Source: Anaerolineae bacterium
GTDB lineage: Bacteria > Chloroflexota > Anaerolineae > Promineifilales > Promineifilaceae
Length of the DNA stretch: 64,000 nt
Reading direction: 5' to 3'
Assembly (NCBI GenBank): GCA_023384415.1
Contig: JAHDWJ010000012.1
Location: 112,235-176,234, forward strand
This document shows positions 35,073 through 44,122 of this stretch, piece after piece (position 1 is the first letter of the stretch; each line of letters begins with the position of its first letter). The translations under genes were made by a program, and so were the position numbers. Below the pieces are notes generated by a model. It had not been told where the DNA came from, made no database searches, and saw only the letters and a list, made by a program, of their open reading frames with translations.

Positions 35073-38000
35073 TTACGGCTCAGGCGTATTGGGGGGGGTA
35101 GGAGTCTCCGTAGGGATAATGATCTCTGGCGTGGGGGTATTGGTGGGGAAAACAACCGTCGGCACGGGCGAAGTCTCGGTGGCGGTGACAGTAGGGCTGG
35201 GGGTGGGTGTGAAGATAACCGTTTCGGTAGGCGTAGGGGTGCCCGTTGCGGCCGCGGTCGCGGTCCCCGTCGGTGTAGGCGTCGCCGTTTCCGTAGCCGT
35301 AGCGGTTGGTGTGGGAGTCCCTGTTGGTTGCAGCAGGGTCAGCCGCACGCGGGATTCCAGGGTTACCCGGTCTTCCTCTGGGGTATATGGATTGTCTGGC
35401 CCATAAATAAGCAGCCGAATAGTTAGCGGCCCACCCGGAATGGTGCTGGTATCCCAACTGGCTAACAGCCCATTATCCACCTGCACTGGCTGTAAACCGA
35501 GCAGCTCCCCCCAACCGCCAGGATCATGGCTCAGGCCATATTCCAGGCGGTAACCAACGTAATTCGGTCCTCTGGCATTGCCCCGAATCTCTATAATATC
35601 CCCCACCTCACTATCGGCCAGGGGAAAGGTGATATTTACCAGCGGCCGCGGTGTGTTGGGAGTACACGCTTCGGTGGGCGGTAAGCGCAGGGGTAGAGCA
35701 ATGTTCCGTGCCCCAGCCCAGGCTTGTCCGGCGGCTGTTCCTTCAATCCAATTGCGGGCATTAAGCCGCTCCCGCTCCATGACATTGGGACGAACGGTGG
35801 CAATGGGGCTAAAGAAGCTGGCCTCAAAAACAGATTCAGCACAATTGGCATTGGCTAGCAGATTCGTCCATAGATCAACAGGCAATGTTTGTAGAAAATC
35901 TTGATCGGCCGGCAGAGGGGGTTGATCCCCGGCAAATAGTTCCGTCACTCGATTGGTGCAGCCAGCCCCTGGCTGGGTGCCAGAGTCGGCGCAAATGGTC
36001 ATTTCGACAACCCCTGGCGGCCGCACAAAAGGAATTGGCTGCCGGTTGGTGTGATAAGCAGCCATAAACTCATTCCAGATAGGGGCAGCACTGTTGCCCC
36101 CGGTAGTCCCCTGAGTCATCGGCTCAGGGATGGTATTCCCCACCCAGACAGCGGTAACGACATGGGGGGTATAACCAATCGTCCAGCTATCCCGCACATC
36201 AAAGGCGGTGGAGCCAGAGGTACCTGTTTTGGCGGCCGCACTGTGTCCCGGCAAAATCAGCCAGTTGTTTAGCCCGAAGGCGGGTTGGCGGGCGGCATTA
36301 TCGGCCAGGATGTGGGTAAGCAGATAGGCATGTTCTGGGCGCATCACCTGGGATGCGGCCGCGTCTGGTGGGGTGCGCTCATACAGACGAGCACCAGCCC
36401 GATTTTCAATTCGATCAATGGCATAGGGATCAGGCTGGCGGCCCAGATTCGCCATTGTAGCAAACGAGGTTGCCATTTCCAGGGCACTCACTTCCACCCC
36501 ACCCAGAGCCACGGCTAACCCCACATTACGGGGCTGCCCTGTTTCTACACAGCCAGGGTCAATGGCGGTTCGCAGGCCATACGCCTGTGCCCGCTCCAGG
36601 AACGAGCAAACCCCAACATATTCTAGAGCTTTGACTGCCGGAATGTTGTAAGAGTTGCCCAAGGCATAACGCAGACGGATAGGGCCATGGAAACGGTCAT
36701 CGTAATTTTTCGGAGTATACGGTGGATTAGCCCCATCCGGGAAGCTGGTTTCTACATCCCAGAACAGGGTGGCGGGGGTCATGCCTTGCTCAAATGCGGC
36801 CGCGTACACCAGTGGTTTAATACTCGAACCGGTCTGTCGCGGTTGTAAGGCCATATTCACCTGGCCGCTAATCGCCTCATTGCGAAAATCCACACTCCCC
36901 ACCAGGGCCAAAATCTCCCCCGTATCTGGCTTAATGGCAACCAGAGCGGCATTGTTCGCTCCCACGCTGTTAATGGACGCTTGCCGACTGGCTAACGTCT
37001 GCTCGGCCAACTGCTGGGCAGCGGGATCAACGGTGGTAAAAATGCGTAAGCCTCCCCGATATATATTTTGTGAACCCAGAAGCCGCTCTGATTCCGTCAA
37101 CACATAAAGGGTGAAATGGGGGTAACGAATGGTTACTTCTGGCCGTTTCATCTGGTTACGCACATATTCGGCTGATTCATTAAGGGCAACCTGGGCTTCA
37201 GTGGCGGTGATATATTGCTCCTGGCGCATGAGAAAAAGCACTTCGCTCTGGCGGCCCAGGGCCAACTCCGGGGCGGTGATGGGATCCCAGGCGGCTGGGG
37301 CCTGGGGCAAGCCAGCCAACAGAGATGCTTCTGCCAGGGTTAAATCAGCCGCTGATTTGCCGTAATAGGTTTGGGAAGCCGCTTCAATGCCATAGGCCCA
37401 GTTGCCGTAATAGATCTCATTCAGGTACAGCTCCAGAATTTCATCCTTCTCATAACGGCGGAAAATTTCGGCGGCCAGGATGATCTCCCGTACTTTTCGG
37501 TTAAAGGTACGCTGGGTACGCTCTTCTTCATCCAGGACAATGGCCCGGACCAGTTGTTGGGTAATGGTGCTGGCCCCAGAGACAAATTCCCCTTCGCGGG
37601 CGGCCTGGTAAACAGCGCGGGCAATGCCGATGGGGTCGAAGCCGGGATTGGTATAAAAACGGGAATCCTCTGTGGCGATGGTAGCCTGGATCAAATAGGG
37701 GCTGATTTGGGCCAGAGGGACATAGGTGCGATTGCCTTCGTTGGGGTCAGCCAGAGAGTACAGCAAATTGCCGTTGCGGTCATAAATTTGGGCTGTTTCA
37801 AACTGGCTGGCCTGAGCACGCAAATCGGCCAATTCGGGCAGATCGTTGGCGATACTGGCATAGGCGATGATGATCCCCATGCTGATCAGGGATAAGGTGA
37901 TGACGCTCAGGACAAACCCCCATAGGAAGAGCCGTTTGATGGTTTGTGACCAGTTTCGTTTGGCTTTAGGTTTAGGCGGGCGGCGGCGGGGCGCGGCCGC

Positions 38001-38615
38001 TTCCTGGGGTGGGACGTAAACAGTAGGTCGCTCGTTGGGCAGATCACGTACGGGTTGCGCTGGTGTACCGGATTGGCCGGTTGGTCGGGCAGATGGTCTG
38101 GCTCCTGGCTGGTATGCCTGATCTCGCTTGATGACTTGGGTGGGGGGATAGGATGGCGAAGGGGAGGGTGTTTGCGGCCGCGCTTCTCCAGATCGCTCTG
38201 GGGGTAATGGCTGCCGGGGCTGTTGGATTACCTGTGTGGGTCGCTCATGGGCTGGGGGGGTAGGTGGTTCTAGCCGAGTTTGGCCAGGGAAGGCGATGCG
38301 TGGTTGGACGCGGGTTGCTCCCATGTCCTGGGCGGGCGGCGGCGGGGGAACAGGCAGATCATGGCGTGGTGGGGGTATCAGCGGCGGGGGCAGGCCCGGC
38401 GCTGTATCCGCATCGGCTGGCCCGGTCATGGTAGGGGCATTGCCTTCATCTCCTTCGGGGGGGACGGTTACAACCAGATGGGGCGGCGTAGGGGGAGATT
38501 GTTCTTTCCCCATTTCGTCCATCAAATCAAAAAGGGAGACGGTGTTTTTGCCCTTGTTTTCTGGTTTGCCTGGGGGCGATTGGGGGTCGCGGCCGCGATT
38601 TTGTTCATCACTCAT
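35073..38615 (-). CDS. class A penicillin-binding protein with long disordered ends
   Basis: An 1180-residue PBP1A-type enzyme. About 215 residues of Pro/Arg-rich cytoplasmic sequence precede the helix (LFLWGFVLSVITLSLISMGIIIAY). The glycosyltransferase shows ATEDSRFYTN, GASTITQQLVRAIV, REIILAAEIFRR and LYLNEIYYGNWAYG. The transpeptidase has SSIK with Ser597 and Lys600, SYN in GNSYNIP and KTGTSG. A Cys-containing region, an Ig-like domain and a Thr/Pro tail (TPTPTATATE repeats) follow outside. The cytoplasmic part repeats TRV, TRL, TQVI and TQVI, like FHA-binding phosphothreonine sites. Nine octamers occur in the gene. Confidence 0.93.
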   Translation of the reverse strand: MSDEQNRGRDPQSPPGKPENKGKNTVSLFDLMDEMGKEQSPPTPPHLVVTVPPEGDEGNAPTMTGPADADTAPGLPPPLIPPPRHDLPVPPPPPAQDMGATRVQPRIAFPGQTRLEPPTPPAHERPTQVIQQPRQPLPPERSGEARPQTPSPSPSYPPTQVIKRDQAYQPGARPSARPTGQSGTPAQPVRDLPNERPTVYVPPQEAAAPRRRPPKPKAKRNWSQTIKRLFLWGFVLSVITLSLISMGIIIAYASIANDLPELADLRAQASQFETAQIYDRNGNLLYSLADPNEGNRTYVPLAQISPYLIQATIATEDSRFYTNPGFDPIGIARAVYQAAREGEFVSGASTITQQLVRAIVLDEEERTQRTFNRKVREIILAAEIFRRYEKDEILELYLNEIYYGNWAYGIEAASQTYYGKSAADLTLAEASLLAGLPQAPAAWDPITAPELALGRQSEVLFLMRQEQYITATEAQVALNESAEYVRNQMKRPEVTIRYPHFTLYVLTESERLLGSQNIYRGGLRIFTTVDPAAQQLAEQTLASRQASINSVGANNAALVAIKPDTGEILALVGSVDFRNEAISGQVNMALQPRQTGSSIKPLVYAAAFEQGMTPATLFWDVETSFPDGANPPYTPKNYDDRFHGPIRLRYALGNSYNIPAVKALEYVGVCSFLERAQAYGLRTAIDPGCVETGQPRNVGLAVALGGVEVSALEMATSFATMANLGRQPDPYAIDRIENRAGARLYERTPPDAAASQVMRPEHAYLLTHILADNAARQPAFGLNNWLILPGHSAAAKTGTSGSTAFDVRDSWTIGYTPHVVTAVWVGNTIPEPMTQGTTGGNSAAPIWNEFMAAYHTNRQPIPFVRPPGVVEMTICADSGTQPGAGCTNRVTELFAGDQPPLPADQDFLQTLPVDLWTNLLANANCAESVFEASFFSPIATVRPNVMERERLNARNWIEGTAAGQAWAGARNIALPLRLPPTEACTPNTPRPLVNITFPLADSEVGDIIEIRGNARGPNYVGYRLEYGLSHDPGGWGELLGLQPVQVDNGLLASWDTSTIPGGPLTIRLLIYGPDNPYTPEEDRVTLESRVRLTLLQPTGTPTPTATATETATPTPTGTATAAATGTPTPTETVIFTPTPSPTVTATETSPVPTVVFPTNTPTPEIIIPTETPTPPNTPEP

Positions 38616-38639
38616 AATAGTTACACCTGTTACCTTACG

Positions 38640-39089
38640 TTACGCTACCTTACTTTGCATCAACATTACCCATTCCCCCCGCTGCACAACTTCCTTCTTT
38701 TGATTAATAACACTCACCTTCATAGTAACGTTGCCGCCGCCCAGCCGACGAAACGCCTTCGTTTCCACTACTTCTAATTCTACATGAATGGTATCACCAA
38801 TAAAGACGGGCAAACTAAATTTACAGGTTAATTCTCGGAAGGCCAGGACCGTATCTTCGATGACCCCAGTGCGAACAGCCAACCCGGTGGCGATGGATTG
38901 GATGAGTAGCCCATGAGCGACGCGCTGCCCAAAAGGGGCCGCGGCCGCATACGCCGCGTCGGTGTGGATGCGGTTAAAGTCTCCCGACACTCCGGCAAAA
39001 GTAACAATATCCGCTTCGGTAATGGTGCGCCCTACTGTCACCACCTTATCGCCAATGTTGAACTCCTCAAAATAACGGCCTCTATTCAT
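38640..39089 (-). CDS. MaoC-like (R)-specific hydratase
   Basis: A 149-residue hot-dog-fold protein. The hydratase motif is ITEADIVTFAGVSGDFNRIHTDAAYAAAAPFG with the catalytic Asp and His in DFNRIH, followed by VAHGLLIQSIATGL. It would hydrate trans-2-enoyl-CoA to (R)-3-hydroxyacyl-CoA; the small size and lack of neighbours leave the pathway open. ATG 39089 gives MNRGRYFEEFNIGD, the usual family start. An octamer encodes the Ala run in YAAAAPFG. The stop lies beside the 'ttaccttacgttac' filler that precedes the PBP gene. Confidence 0.88.
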   Translation of the reverse strand: MNRGRYFEEFNIGDKVVTVGRTITEADIVTFAGVSGDFNRIHTDAAYAAAAPFGQRVAHGLLIQSIATGLAVRTGVIEDTVLAFRELTCKFSLPVFIGDTIHVELEVVETKAFRRLGGGNVTMKVSVINQKKEVVQRGEWVMLMQSKVA

Positions 39090-39258
39090 AAGGATACCTC
39101 TCTGTGATTCACGATTGCGGCCGCAGTCCAGACGCAAAAGTTAAAACTTACTGGACTCTGGCGAAAATTAATTTCACCACTGGTAATAACCAATACACCA
39201 ATACCGTAATGACCAGTGGTCAGCTCAAAAAACACCAGACTCCAGAACTTATCAAAGC

Positions 39259-40332
39259 TCACCCCACCTCTAAAGCGGCCAATTTGGCTGTTTGGTCAGC
39301 AATAGAGAGCGCGTCAATAAATGGCTCCAGGTTGCCTTCCATGACGCTTGCCAGATTATAACTGGTATACCCCACCCGGTGATCCGTAACCCGGTTTTGT
39401 GGGTAATTGTAGGTGCGGATTTTTTCGCTCCGTTCACCGCTGCCTACCTGCGCTTTGCGGTCAGCGGCAATGGCAGCACTTTGTTTAGCCTCTTCCATCT
39501 CCTGTAACCGGGCCTGCAAAATTTGCAGGGCCATGAGCTTGTTTTGGGTGAGGCTGCGCTGGGATTGAATGCGTATCATAATGCCGGTTGGTTTGTGCAC
39601 CACACGGGCGGCAGTAGCATTTTTCTGCATGTGCTGCCCCCCAGGCCCGGCGGAGAAGGTATTGGTGATCTCCAAGTCTCGTTCATCCAGGGTAATATCT
39701 ACTTCTTCTAGCTCTGGCATGACCGCTACGGTGACGGTGCTGGTGTGGATGCGCCCCTGGGATTCCGTGGCGGGTACCCGCTGTACCCGATGAACGCCGC
39801 TCTCATATTTAAGCTGAGAATACGCCCCTTTGCCTTTCACCTGGATGATCACTTCTTTGTACCCGCCCACCCCGGTACGGTTTTCGTCTATCAATTCTAC
39901 CTTCCAACCCTGGGTTTCGGCGTAGCGAGTGTATAGGCGGAGTAAATCGGCGGCGAACAAGCCCGCCTCATCACCACCGGCCCCAGCCCGTATTTCGATG
40001 TAGACGTTTTTGTCATCACGGGGGTCTTTGGGGATAAGAAGCTGACGCATCACCCGTTCCAACTCCTCGATCTGTTGGTTGAGGGTGTCTACTTCTTCCT
40101 GGGCCATCTCTTGAAGGGCAGGGTCTTCTTCTTGCTCAACCATTTCTTGCGCGGCCGCAAGCTGGCGGCTGGCGGCCGCGTGGCTTTGATACGCCTGAAC
40201 AATTGGTTCTAGATCGGACCTCTCCTGAGCTAATTCGTTTAATTTGTGGTAATCCGCCAGGATGGTTGGCTCAGTCATTTGCCGCTCCAACTCTTCATAA
40301 CGGGCTACGATTTGGGCAATTTGGTTTAACAT
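39259..40332 (-). CDS. prfA: peptide chain release factor 1
   Basis: A 357-residue release factor recognising UAA and UAG and triggering hydrolysis of peptidyl-tRNA. Domain 2 has GVHRVQRVPATESQGRIHTS with the PAT recognition tripeptide that distinguishes RF1 from RF2 (SPF). Domain 3 has the catalytic GGQ at 231-233. The residue before GGQ is Pro (AGPGGQHMQ) where most RF1 have Ala (GAGGQHVN), a noticeable but probably tolerated change. The end FAEQTAKL-like segment is short. Two octamers lie near the N-terminal coiled coil. Its usual neighbour prmC is not present. Confidence 0.95.
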   Translation of the reverse strand: MLNQIAQIVARYEELERQMTEPTILADYHKLNELAQERSDLEPIVQAYQSHAAASRQLAAAQEMVEQEEDPALQEMAQEEVDTLNQQIEELERVMRQLLIPKDPRDDKNVYIEIRAGAGGDEAGLFAADLLRLYTRYAETQGWKVELIDENRTGVGGYKEVIIQVKGKGAYSQLKYESGVHRVQRVPATESQGRIHTSTVTVAVMPELEEVDITLDERDLEITNTFSAGPGGQHMQKNATAARVVHKPTGIMIRIQSQRSLTQNKLMALQILQARLQEMEEAKQSAAIAADRKAQVGSGERSEKIRTYNYPQNRVTDHRVGYTSYNLASVMEGNLEPFIDALSIADQTAKLAALEVG

Positions 40333-40401
40333 AACGATTCTATTATACCTTGTATGGGAAGGATAAGTGAAGCGGGAAACAGGAAAATCACGACTTACCC
40401 A

Positions 40402-41394
40402 TCAGGTACCCTTACGTCTAAATAGACCAGTTTGCCAATACCATTCCAGGGTGGCTTTGGCGCCGATGGCAAAAGGGGTGGCCTGAAATCCTAATTCGCG
40501 CTCAGCTTTGTCTGCCGAGACAAGCCAGTCACCAAAAATATACGGCTCTAATCCCATCGGGTAGATTGGTTCGCGGCCTGTGTAACGGGAAAGTGCTGTC
40601 CAAACACGGGCCAACGGCACCATCAGCTGCCGGGGAGTGGATAGGCGAAAATGGCTGATACCGGCTAAATCGCTAACGATGGCATTCAGAGAGTTATGAT
40701 CTAGCGATTGGCCGCAAATGTTATAAATCTCTCCAGCCTGCCCTTTGTTTAAGGCCAGAACAATCCCCTGGGCCACATCGGGCACAAAGGCGGGGAAGGT
40801 GATATGTTTGCCCCCATCTATCTTGGCTCGCCAACCACGTAAGGGCTCTTCAAAGAAGAGGCGGTTGAAAGCATAATGACCCCAGGGGCCATAAAACGCT
40901 CCTGGGCGCAAGACGATGACCGGCAGGTCGCGTTCTCGATGATAGGCTAAAGCCAGCCGTTCCCCTTCTAATTTGGTACGTTGGTATGGGCCAACCGGTT
41001 GGGGGGGGTAGGTTTCATCTATGATGCGCTCGCCAGCGGGATGACCGGCTACGGCGATGGTGGAGATGTGGATGAACCGCTGAATAGGAAAGTGCGCGGC
41101 CGCGTGCAGAACTGTCGCTGTTCCCCCTACATTAGTCTGCCAAAAATCGGCTGTGTTGCCCCAAAAGCGGAAATGACCAGCGGCATGAATGACCGCCCAA
41201 CATCCTTCCATTGCTCGATAGATAGCCGGGGCATCGTTGATATCTTCAGCCACAGCCAGGTCTACCCCATGCTCTCGCAGAAAACGGGTCTCGCTTTGCG
41301 GCCGCACCAAAACACGTACCTGGTACCCCTGTGCGTGCAAGTATGGAATCAAGTTGTGGCCCAGGAAGCCAGTCCCGCCGGTGACGAGGATCAT
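40402..41394 (-). CDS. NAD-dependent epimerase/dehydratase (extended SDR)
   Basis: A 330-residue extended short-chain dehydrogenase. The start MILVTGGTGFLGHNLIPYL is the NAD(P)-binding Gly motif (TGGTGFLG); the active site has IHISTIAVAG and YQRTKLEGERLALAY with the YxxxK pair, and VLRPGAFYGPWGHYAF follows. This pattern is found in sugar epimerases, dihydroflavonol-reductase-like and 3-beta-HSD-like enzymes; substrate unknown. ATG 41394 is chosen: the longer frame runs backwards through a terminator and into the tRNA gene. Confidence 0.9.
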   Translation of the reverse strand: MILVTGGTGFLGHNLIPYLHAQGYQVRVLVRPQSETRFLREHGVDLAVAEDINDAPAIYRAMEGCWAVIHAAGHFRFWGNTADFWQTNVGGTATVLHAAAHFPIQRFIHISTIAVAGHPAGERIIDETYPPQPVGPYQRTKLEGERLALAYHRERDLPVIVLRPGAFYGPWGHYAFNRLFFEEPLRGWRAKIDGGKHITFPAFVPDVAQGIVLALNKGQAGEIYNICGQSLDHNSLNAIVSDLAGISHFRLSTPRQLMVPLARVWTALSRYTGREPIYPMGLEPYIFGDWLVSADKAERELGFQATPFAIGAKATLEWYWQTGLFRRKGT

Positions 41395-41410
41395 TTTGGG
41401 TACTGCCTGA

Positions 41411-41437
41411 CAAAAAAAATGACCGTTTACAACGGTC
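41411..41437 (-). terminator. intrinsic terminator of the tRNA-Arg transcript
   Basis: On the minus strand GACCGTT and AACGGTC (41437-41421) form a 7-bp stem with a 3-nt loop, followed by A and eight T. It separates the tRNA from the epimerase gene. Confidence 0.88.
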
Positions 41438-41454
41438 AGACAAACAAAAGGGGG

Positions 41455-41489
41455 CTTTAGAGCTTGTAATTTTCTAGCAAGCTCTAAAG
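41455..41489. repeat. 12-bp perfect inverted repeat just after the tRNA
   Basis: CTTTAGAGCTTG (41455-41466) and CAAGCTCTAAAG (41478-41489) pair perfectly across an 11-nt loop. It lies 10 nt beyond the tRNA 3' end and before the terminator, so it may guide tRNA 3' processing or support termination. Confidence 0.75.
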
Positions 41490-41499
41490 ACCCAATAAA

Positions 41500-41572
41500 T
41501 ACCCCAGGAGGGAATCGAACCCCCAACCTGCGGATTAGAAGTCCGTTGCTCTATCCTTTGAGCTACTGGGGC
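41500..41572 (-). tRNA. tRNA-Arg (anticodon UCU)
   Basis: A full cloverleaf: acceptor GCCCCAG with CTGGGGT, D arm around GTAGCTCAAAGGATAGAGCA, anticodon stem ACGGA/TCCGC with loop CTTCTAA (TCT at 34-36), T arm with GGTTCGATTCC, discriminator A. The first pair is G-U. CCA is not encoded. It has its own promoter and terminator. Confidence 0.95.
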
Positions 41573-41585
41573 AAGTTGGCAACTA

Positions 41586-41614
41586 ATTCTAAACGCGGGA
41601 TCGGTGGTCGTCAA
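41586..41614 (-). promoter_or_regulatory. sigma-70 type promoter of tRNA-Arg, overlapping a stop codon
   Basis: TTGACG (41614-41609) and TAGAAT (41591-41586) are 17 nt apart, placing the start near 41579, seven bases before the tRNA. The -35 hexamer contains the TGA stop (41613-41611) of the MoaD-like gene. Confidence 0.8.
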
Positions 41615-41862
41615 CTGCCACCAGATGATGGGGGGAAGAAGGCCAGCTTATCACCCGGTTGGAGAGGAGTATCTAAGGATGAGCTTTGGTTATTGATCGC
41701 GGCCGCGACCACCATCCCCTCGGCAATTCCCAGCCGCTCTATCACCATCAGCGGCGTATCCTCTGGGGTACAAACCAGGACAAACGGATGATGGGGTGCG
41801 CCGGGTTGGTCTGCGGGCCGATGCCGGCGCAAAAGACCATACAATTTAATCTCTATTTCCAC
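41611..41862 (-). CDS. MoaD/ThiS-like ubiquitin-fold sulfur carrier, ending GGS
   Basis: An 83-residue beta-grasp protein: MEIEIKLYGLLRRHRP, LVIERLGIAEGMVVAAAINN, LDTPLQPGDKLAFFPPSSGG, the layout of MoaD and ThiS, which carry sulfur as a C-terminal thiocarboxylate. Those proteins end exactly with Gly-Gly; here one Ser follows before TGA. Either the Ser is removed first or the protein serves another role. No MoaE, MoeB or ThiF homologue is in the window. The stop codon is inside the tRNA promoter. Confidence 0.78.
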   Translation of the reverse strand: MEIEIKLYGLLRRHRPADQPGAPHHPFVLVCTPEDTPLMVIERLGIAEGMVVAAAINNQSSSLDTPLQPGDKLAFFPPSSGGS

Positions 41863-41916
41863 GGTGGCTCCGGTGAGGAGTGAGTGAGTTCGCCCAATTC
41901 CCTTGATTAAACAACT

Positions 41917-42363
41917 TCACTCTTCATCAAAAACAGGGCGAATGCCGTGGTAAACCTGGCTGCCCCCAAACGTTTTCACGATCACCTGAGGATCTCGTCG
42001 TACTTTAGCTGCTATGGCTGCCCCACTCATGGGTTGATTGGCGTTTGCTAACAGCAGGCAAAATACAGCATCCACCAGCGAAGATCGGGCAATAAACTCA
42101 TCCGTCAATTCGCTAAAATAGGTTTGCATCATAAACTGAAACCCATCTACTCGCTGAACTTCACCCGTTTGCGGATTTACCAGATCAACCTCGTTCATAT
42201 CATTGGCTGTGAGGTTTTCATTTTGCAATTGCAAACGTGAAAGGATAAACCCTTTGAGGTCCATCCCAGCCGTATCCCACCAGTTGTAATCAATATAAAA
42301 CCGGGTGTCTGGGGTGACAATATTCAATTTGGGTGTAGCAAATTTAGGACGTGGGTTGGTCAT
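41917..42363 (-). CDS. unrecognised protein with winged-helix-like end
   Basis: A 148-residue soluble protein I do not recognise. Its first part has NIVTPDTRFYIDYNWWDTAGMDLKGFILSRL, the middle has EVDLVNPQTGEVQRVDGFQFMMQTYFSEL, and the last part resembles a winged helix with AIAAKVRRDPQVIVKTFGG as recognition region (SLVDAVFCLLLANANQPMSG before it). It is 140 bp downstream of, and in the same direction as, another unrecognised gene (42503-44077), and the two probably act together. Confidence 0.68.
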   Translation of the reverse strand: MTNPRPKFATPKLNIVTPDTRFYIDYNWWDTAGMDLKGFILSRLQLQNENLTANDMNEVDLVNPQTGEVQRVDGFQFMMQTYFSELTDEFIARSSLVDAVFCLLLANANQPMSGAAIAAKVRRDPQVIVKTFGGSQVYHGIRPVFDEE

Positions 42364-42468
42364 GGGTTTATGGGATAGTGAGAGACTAAAAAACTAAGAA
42401 ACTAGAAATCAACAAGAATTGGGTTCATTAAAGGCAATGAAAAAGCAAGTTTGCGTGGGCAGCTTTTT

Positions 42469-42497
42469 CATAATTCATCCTTCATAATTCATCTTTG
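42469..42497. repeat. iterated 'CATAATTCATCCTT' filler
   Basis: Two near-copies of CATAATTCATC side by side, the inverse of the filler at 15025 and 21505, between the two unrecognised genes. Confidence 0.65.
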
Positions 42498-42502
42498 TTT
42501 AG

Positions 42503-44077
42503 TTAGAAGCGATGTGAGTTGAATTGCCAGTAATGGTCGCCGACAGGAACAAAGGCAGGGTGGCGTACCAGTTCAGAGAATAGTGGGCCAGGGGGAACCC
42601 GACGCAGCATGTTGATCGCACTGTAAAGGGTTTTGGCGTGGACCGTATTTTGGGGGTTAAGGCTGGCCAATTCTGGGAATAACTCGGCCAGGAGATCGGC
42701 CACAGATTGCTGGCGCGACTCTATGCGCCGGAATAAAGCATCTATAGCGGCCCCAAAATCAGTACCCACGATGAGCAGATCATCAAAACCACAGCTAATG
42801 TTTCGTTTGTTATGCTCAAATTTGATTCGGTTGTTGTCATCTACTGAAGCCAGGCGCACATATTCCCGCTGCGGCCGCCGCCGATCAAAATCCAGTAATA
42901 TGGTGCCTGGTTCCTCACCTGGCTGCAAAGTAATGTACCCCCCAATAGGCAGGCTGTGTTCTTGAAACCACTCCCTAAAGCCGAAAATATACCGTCCTTC
43001 CTTAACAACCCAGCCAACAATTTTCTGCCCTGAACCTTGATCAATAAACTGTAACCGCTGCCTGGGAGTCTCCCCCAGCGGTAAAATCGCTTTTACCCGT
43101 GAGCTGAGCGGCAAGGTACCACAGGCACGATGGGGGTAAGTGAGGGTGAAAACAACCGGCTGCTGTGAGGGATACGAATCTAACTGAGACCATTCGTCAT
43201 CTAGCTCTCTCTCTAAGAGGAGTAGTTGAGGGCTGAGCAGAGCGCGATCATAGGGAATAGAACGGTAACGTAACCGTTCAGGGGTTTTTTGCACATCTTC
43301 TGGTTCCATTTTACGCAGGAACCAGGCTACCTGGCCTTTTGGGGCTACTTCATCAAAGCGATCATCTTCCAACAATGCCTGGTTAAGGGCAAAAATGCCT
43401 ACCTGGCTAGAACGTCCCAGGTCTAAATCTAAATGGGGCAGAATTTCTTCTGTTGGTAAGGGGCCGCCATCAAACATTTCTAAAACGGCGTGGGCCAGGT
43501 GAAGGTGACCGGTATCTATGGTTGGCAGCAAGGATCGGGCAAACCAATACCCGGCCAGACGAATAAACTCTTCTTGTTTTTGCAGGTGGGCGAAAATTTT
43601 GCCTTTGACGTTCTCCCCAAATTGGGCTGTCAATTGGTCTAGATCAATCTCGGCGGCGGGGTTCCAACCTTGACCATTTACCTGGTTAAGCAAATGATCG
43701 TTCCCTAATTCAGCGGCAAATTCACGGGTTTTCTGATTAATTTCAACCGTTATGACTTTGAAGGTACCATCCTGGGGATTGCTGCCTTCACGAATGGCCA
43801 CGACTTTGCCATAAGCAAATTTTAAGGCTGGAAAGACCAGTTCTTCACCAATTTGATATGATTTGGCTGGTTGGTAGAGGATGCGGCCGCTTAACCGCCG
43901 CTCTATCTCATTTTTCTCTTCTGCCACCCGGTTGGATATAACATATCGGGTGATTTCGTCAAGGGCCAGGGGTGTCTCTTTTTCTAAAAAAAGATTATAG
44001 ATTTGTTCAATGTCCGCTTCCGTCAGCGTAAACTGAGTACCCCAGTATTTTTCGGTCAGGGTCTGAGGCTGAATCAC
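42503..44077 (-). CDS. unrecognised 524-residue protein
   Basis: No family recognised. It begins MIQPQTLTEKYWGTQFTLTEADIEQIYNLFLE, then KETPLALDEITRYVISNRVAEEKNEIERRL, which looks like a helical DNA-binding or HARE-HTH-like module. A beta-barrel-like part (YQIGEELVFPALKFAYGKVVAIREG) and many short charged helices follow, with a mixed alpha/beta end. No membrane helix, signal peptide or catalytic motif is seen. Translation starts at GTG with GGAG upstream, and a consensus promoter precedes it. Its promoter strength and length indicate a real, well-expressed gene. Confidence 0.75.
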   Translation of the reverse strand: MIQPQTLTEKYWGTQFTLTEADIEQIYNLFLEKETPLALDEITRYVISNRVAEEKNEIERRLSGRILYQPAKSYQIGEELVFPALKFAYGKVVAIREGSNPQDGTFKVITVEINQKTREFAAELGNDHLLNQVNGQGWNPAAEIDLDQLTAQFGENVKGKIFAHLQKQEEFIRLAGYWFARSLLPTIDTGHLHLAHAVLEMFDGGPLPTEEILPHLDLDLGRSSQVGIFALNQALLEDDRFDEVAPKGQVAWFLRKMEPEDVQKTPERLRYRSIPYDRALLSPQLLLLERELDDEWSQLDSYPSQQPVVFTLTYPHRACGTLPLSSRVKAILPLGETPRQRLQFIDQGSGQKIVGWVVKEGRYIFGFREWFQEHSLPIGGYITLQPGEEPGTILLDFDRRRPQREYVRLASVDDNNRIKFEHNKRNISCGFDDLLIVGTDFGAAIDALFRRIESRQQSVADLLAELFPELASLNPQNTVHAKTLYSAINMLRRVPPGPLFSELVRHPAFVPVGDHYWQFNSHRF

Positions 44078-44122
44078 GAAGCACTCCTATAGTCTGCGGG
44101 GATAGTTTGTAATGAGGATGGG

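Noticed and set aside
35052-35426. Open frames on the plus strand opposite the Thr/Pro tail of the second PBP
   Set aside because: They are shadows of the TPTPTAT-type repeats and have no start signals.
39259-40332. Release factor 2 instead of 1
   Set aside because: Recognition tripeptide is PAT, not SPF, and there is no programmed frameshift site.
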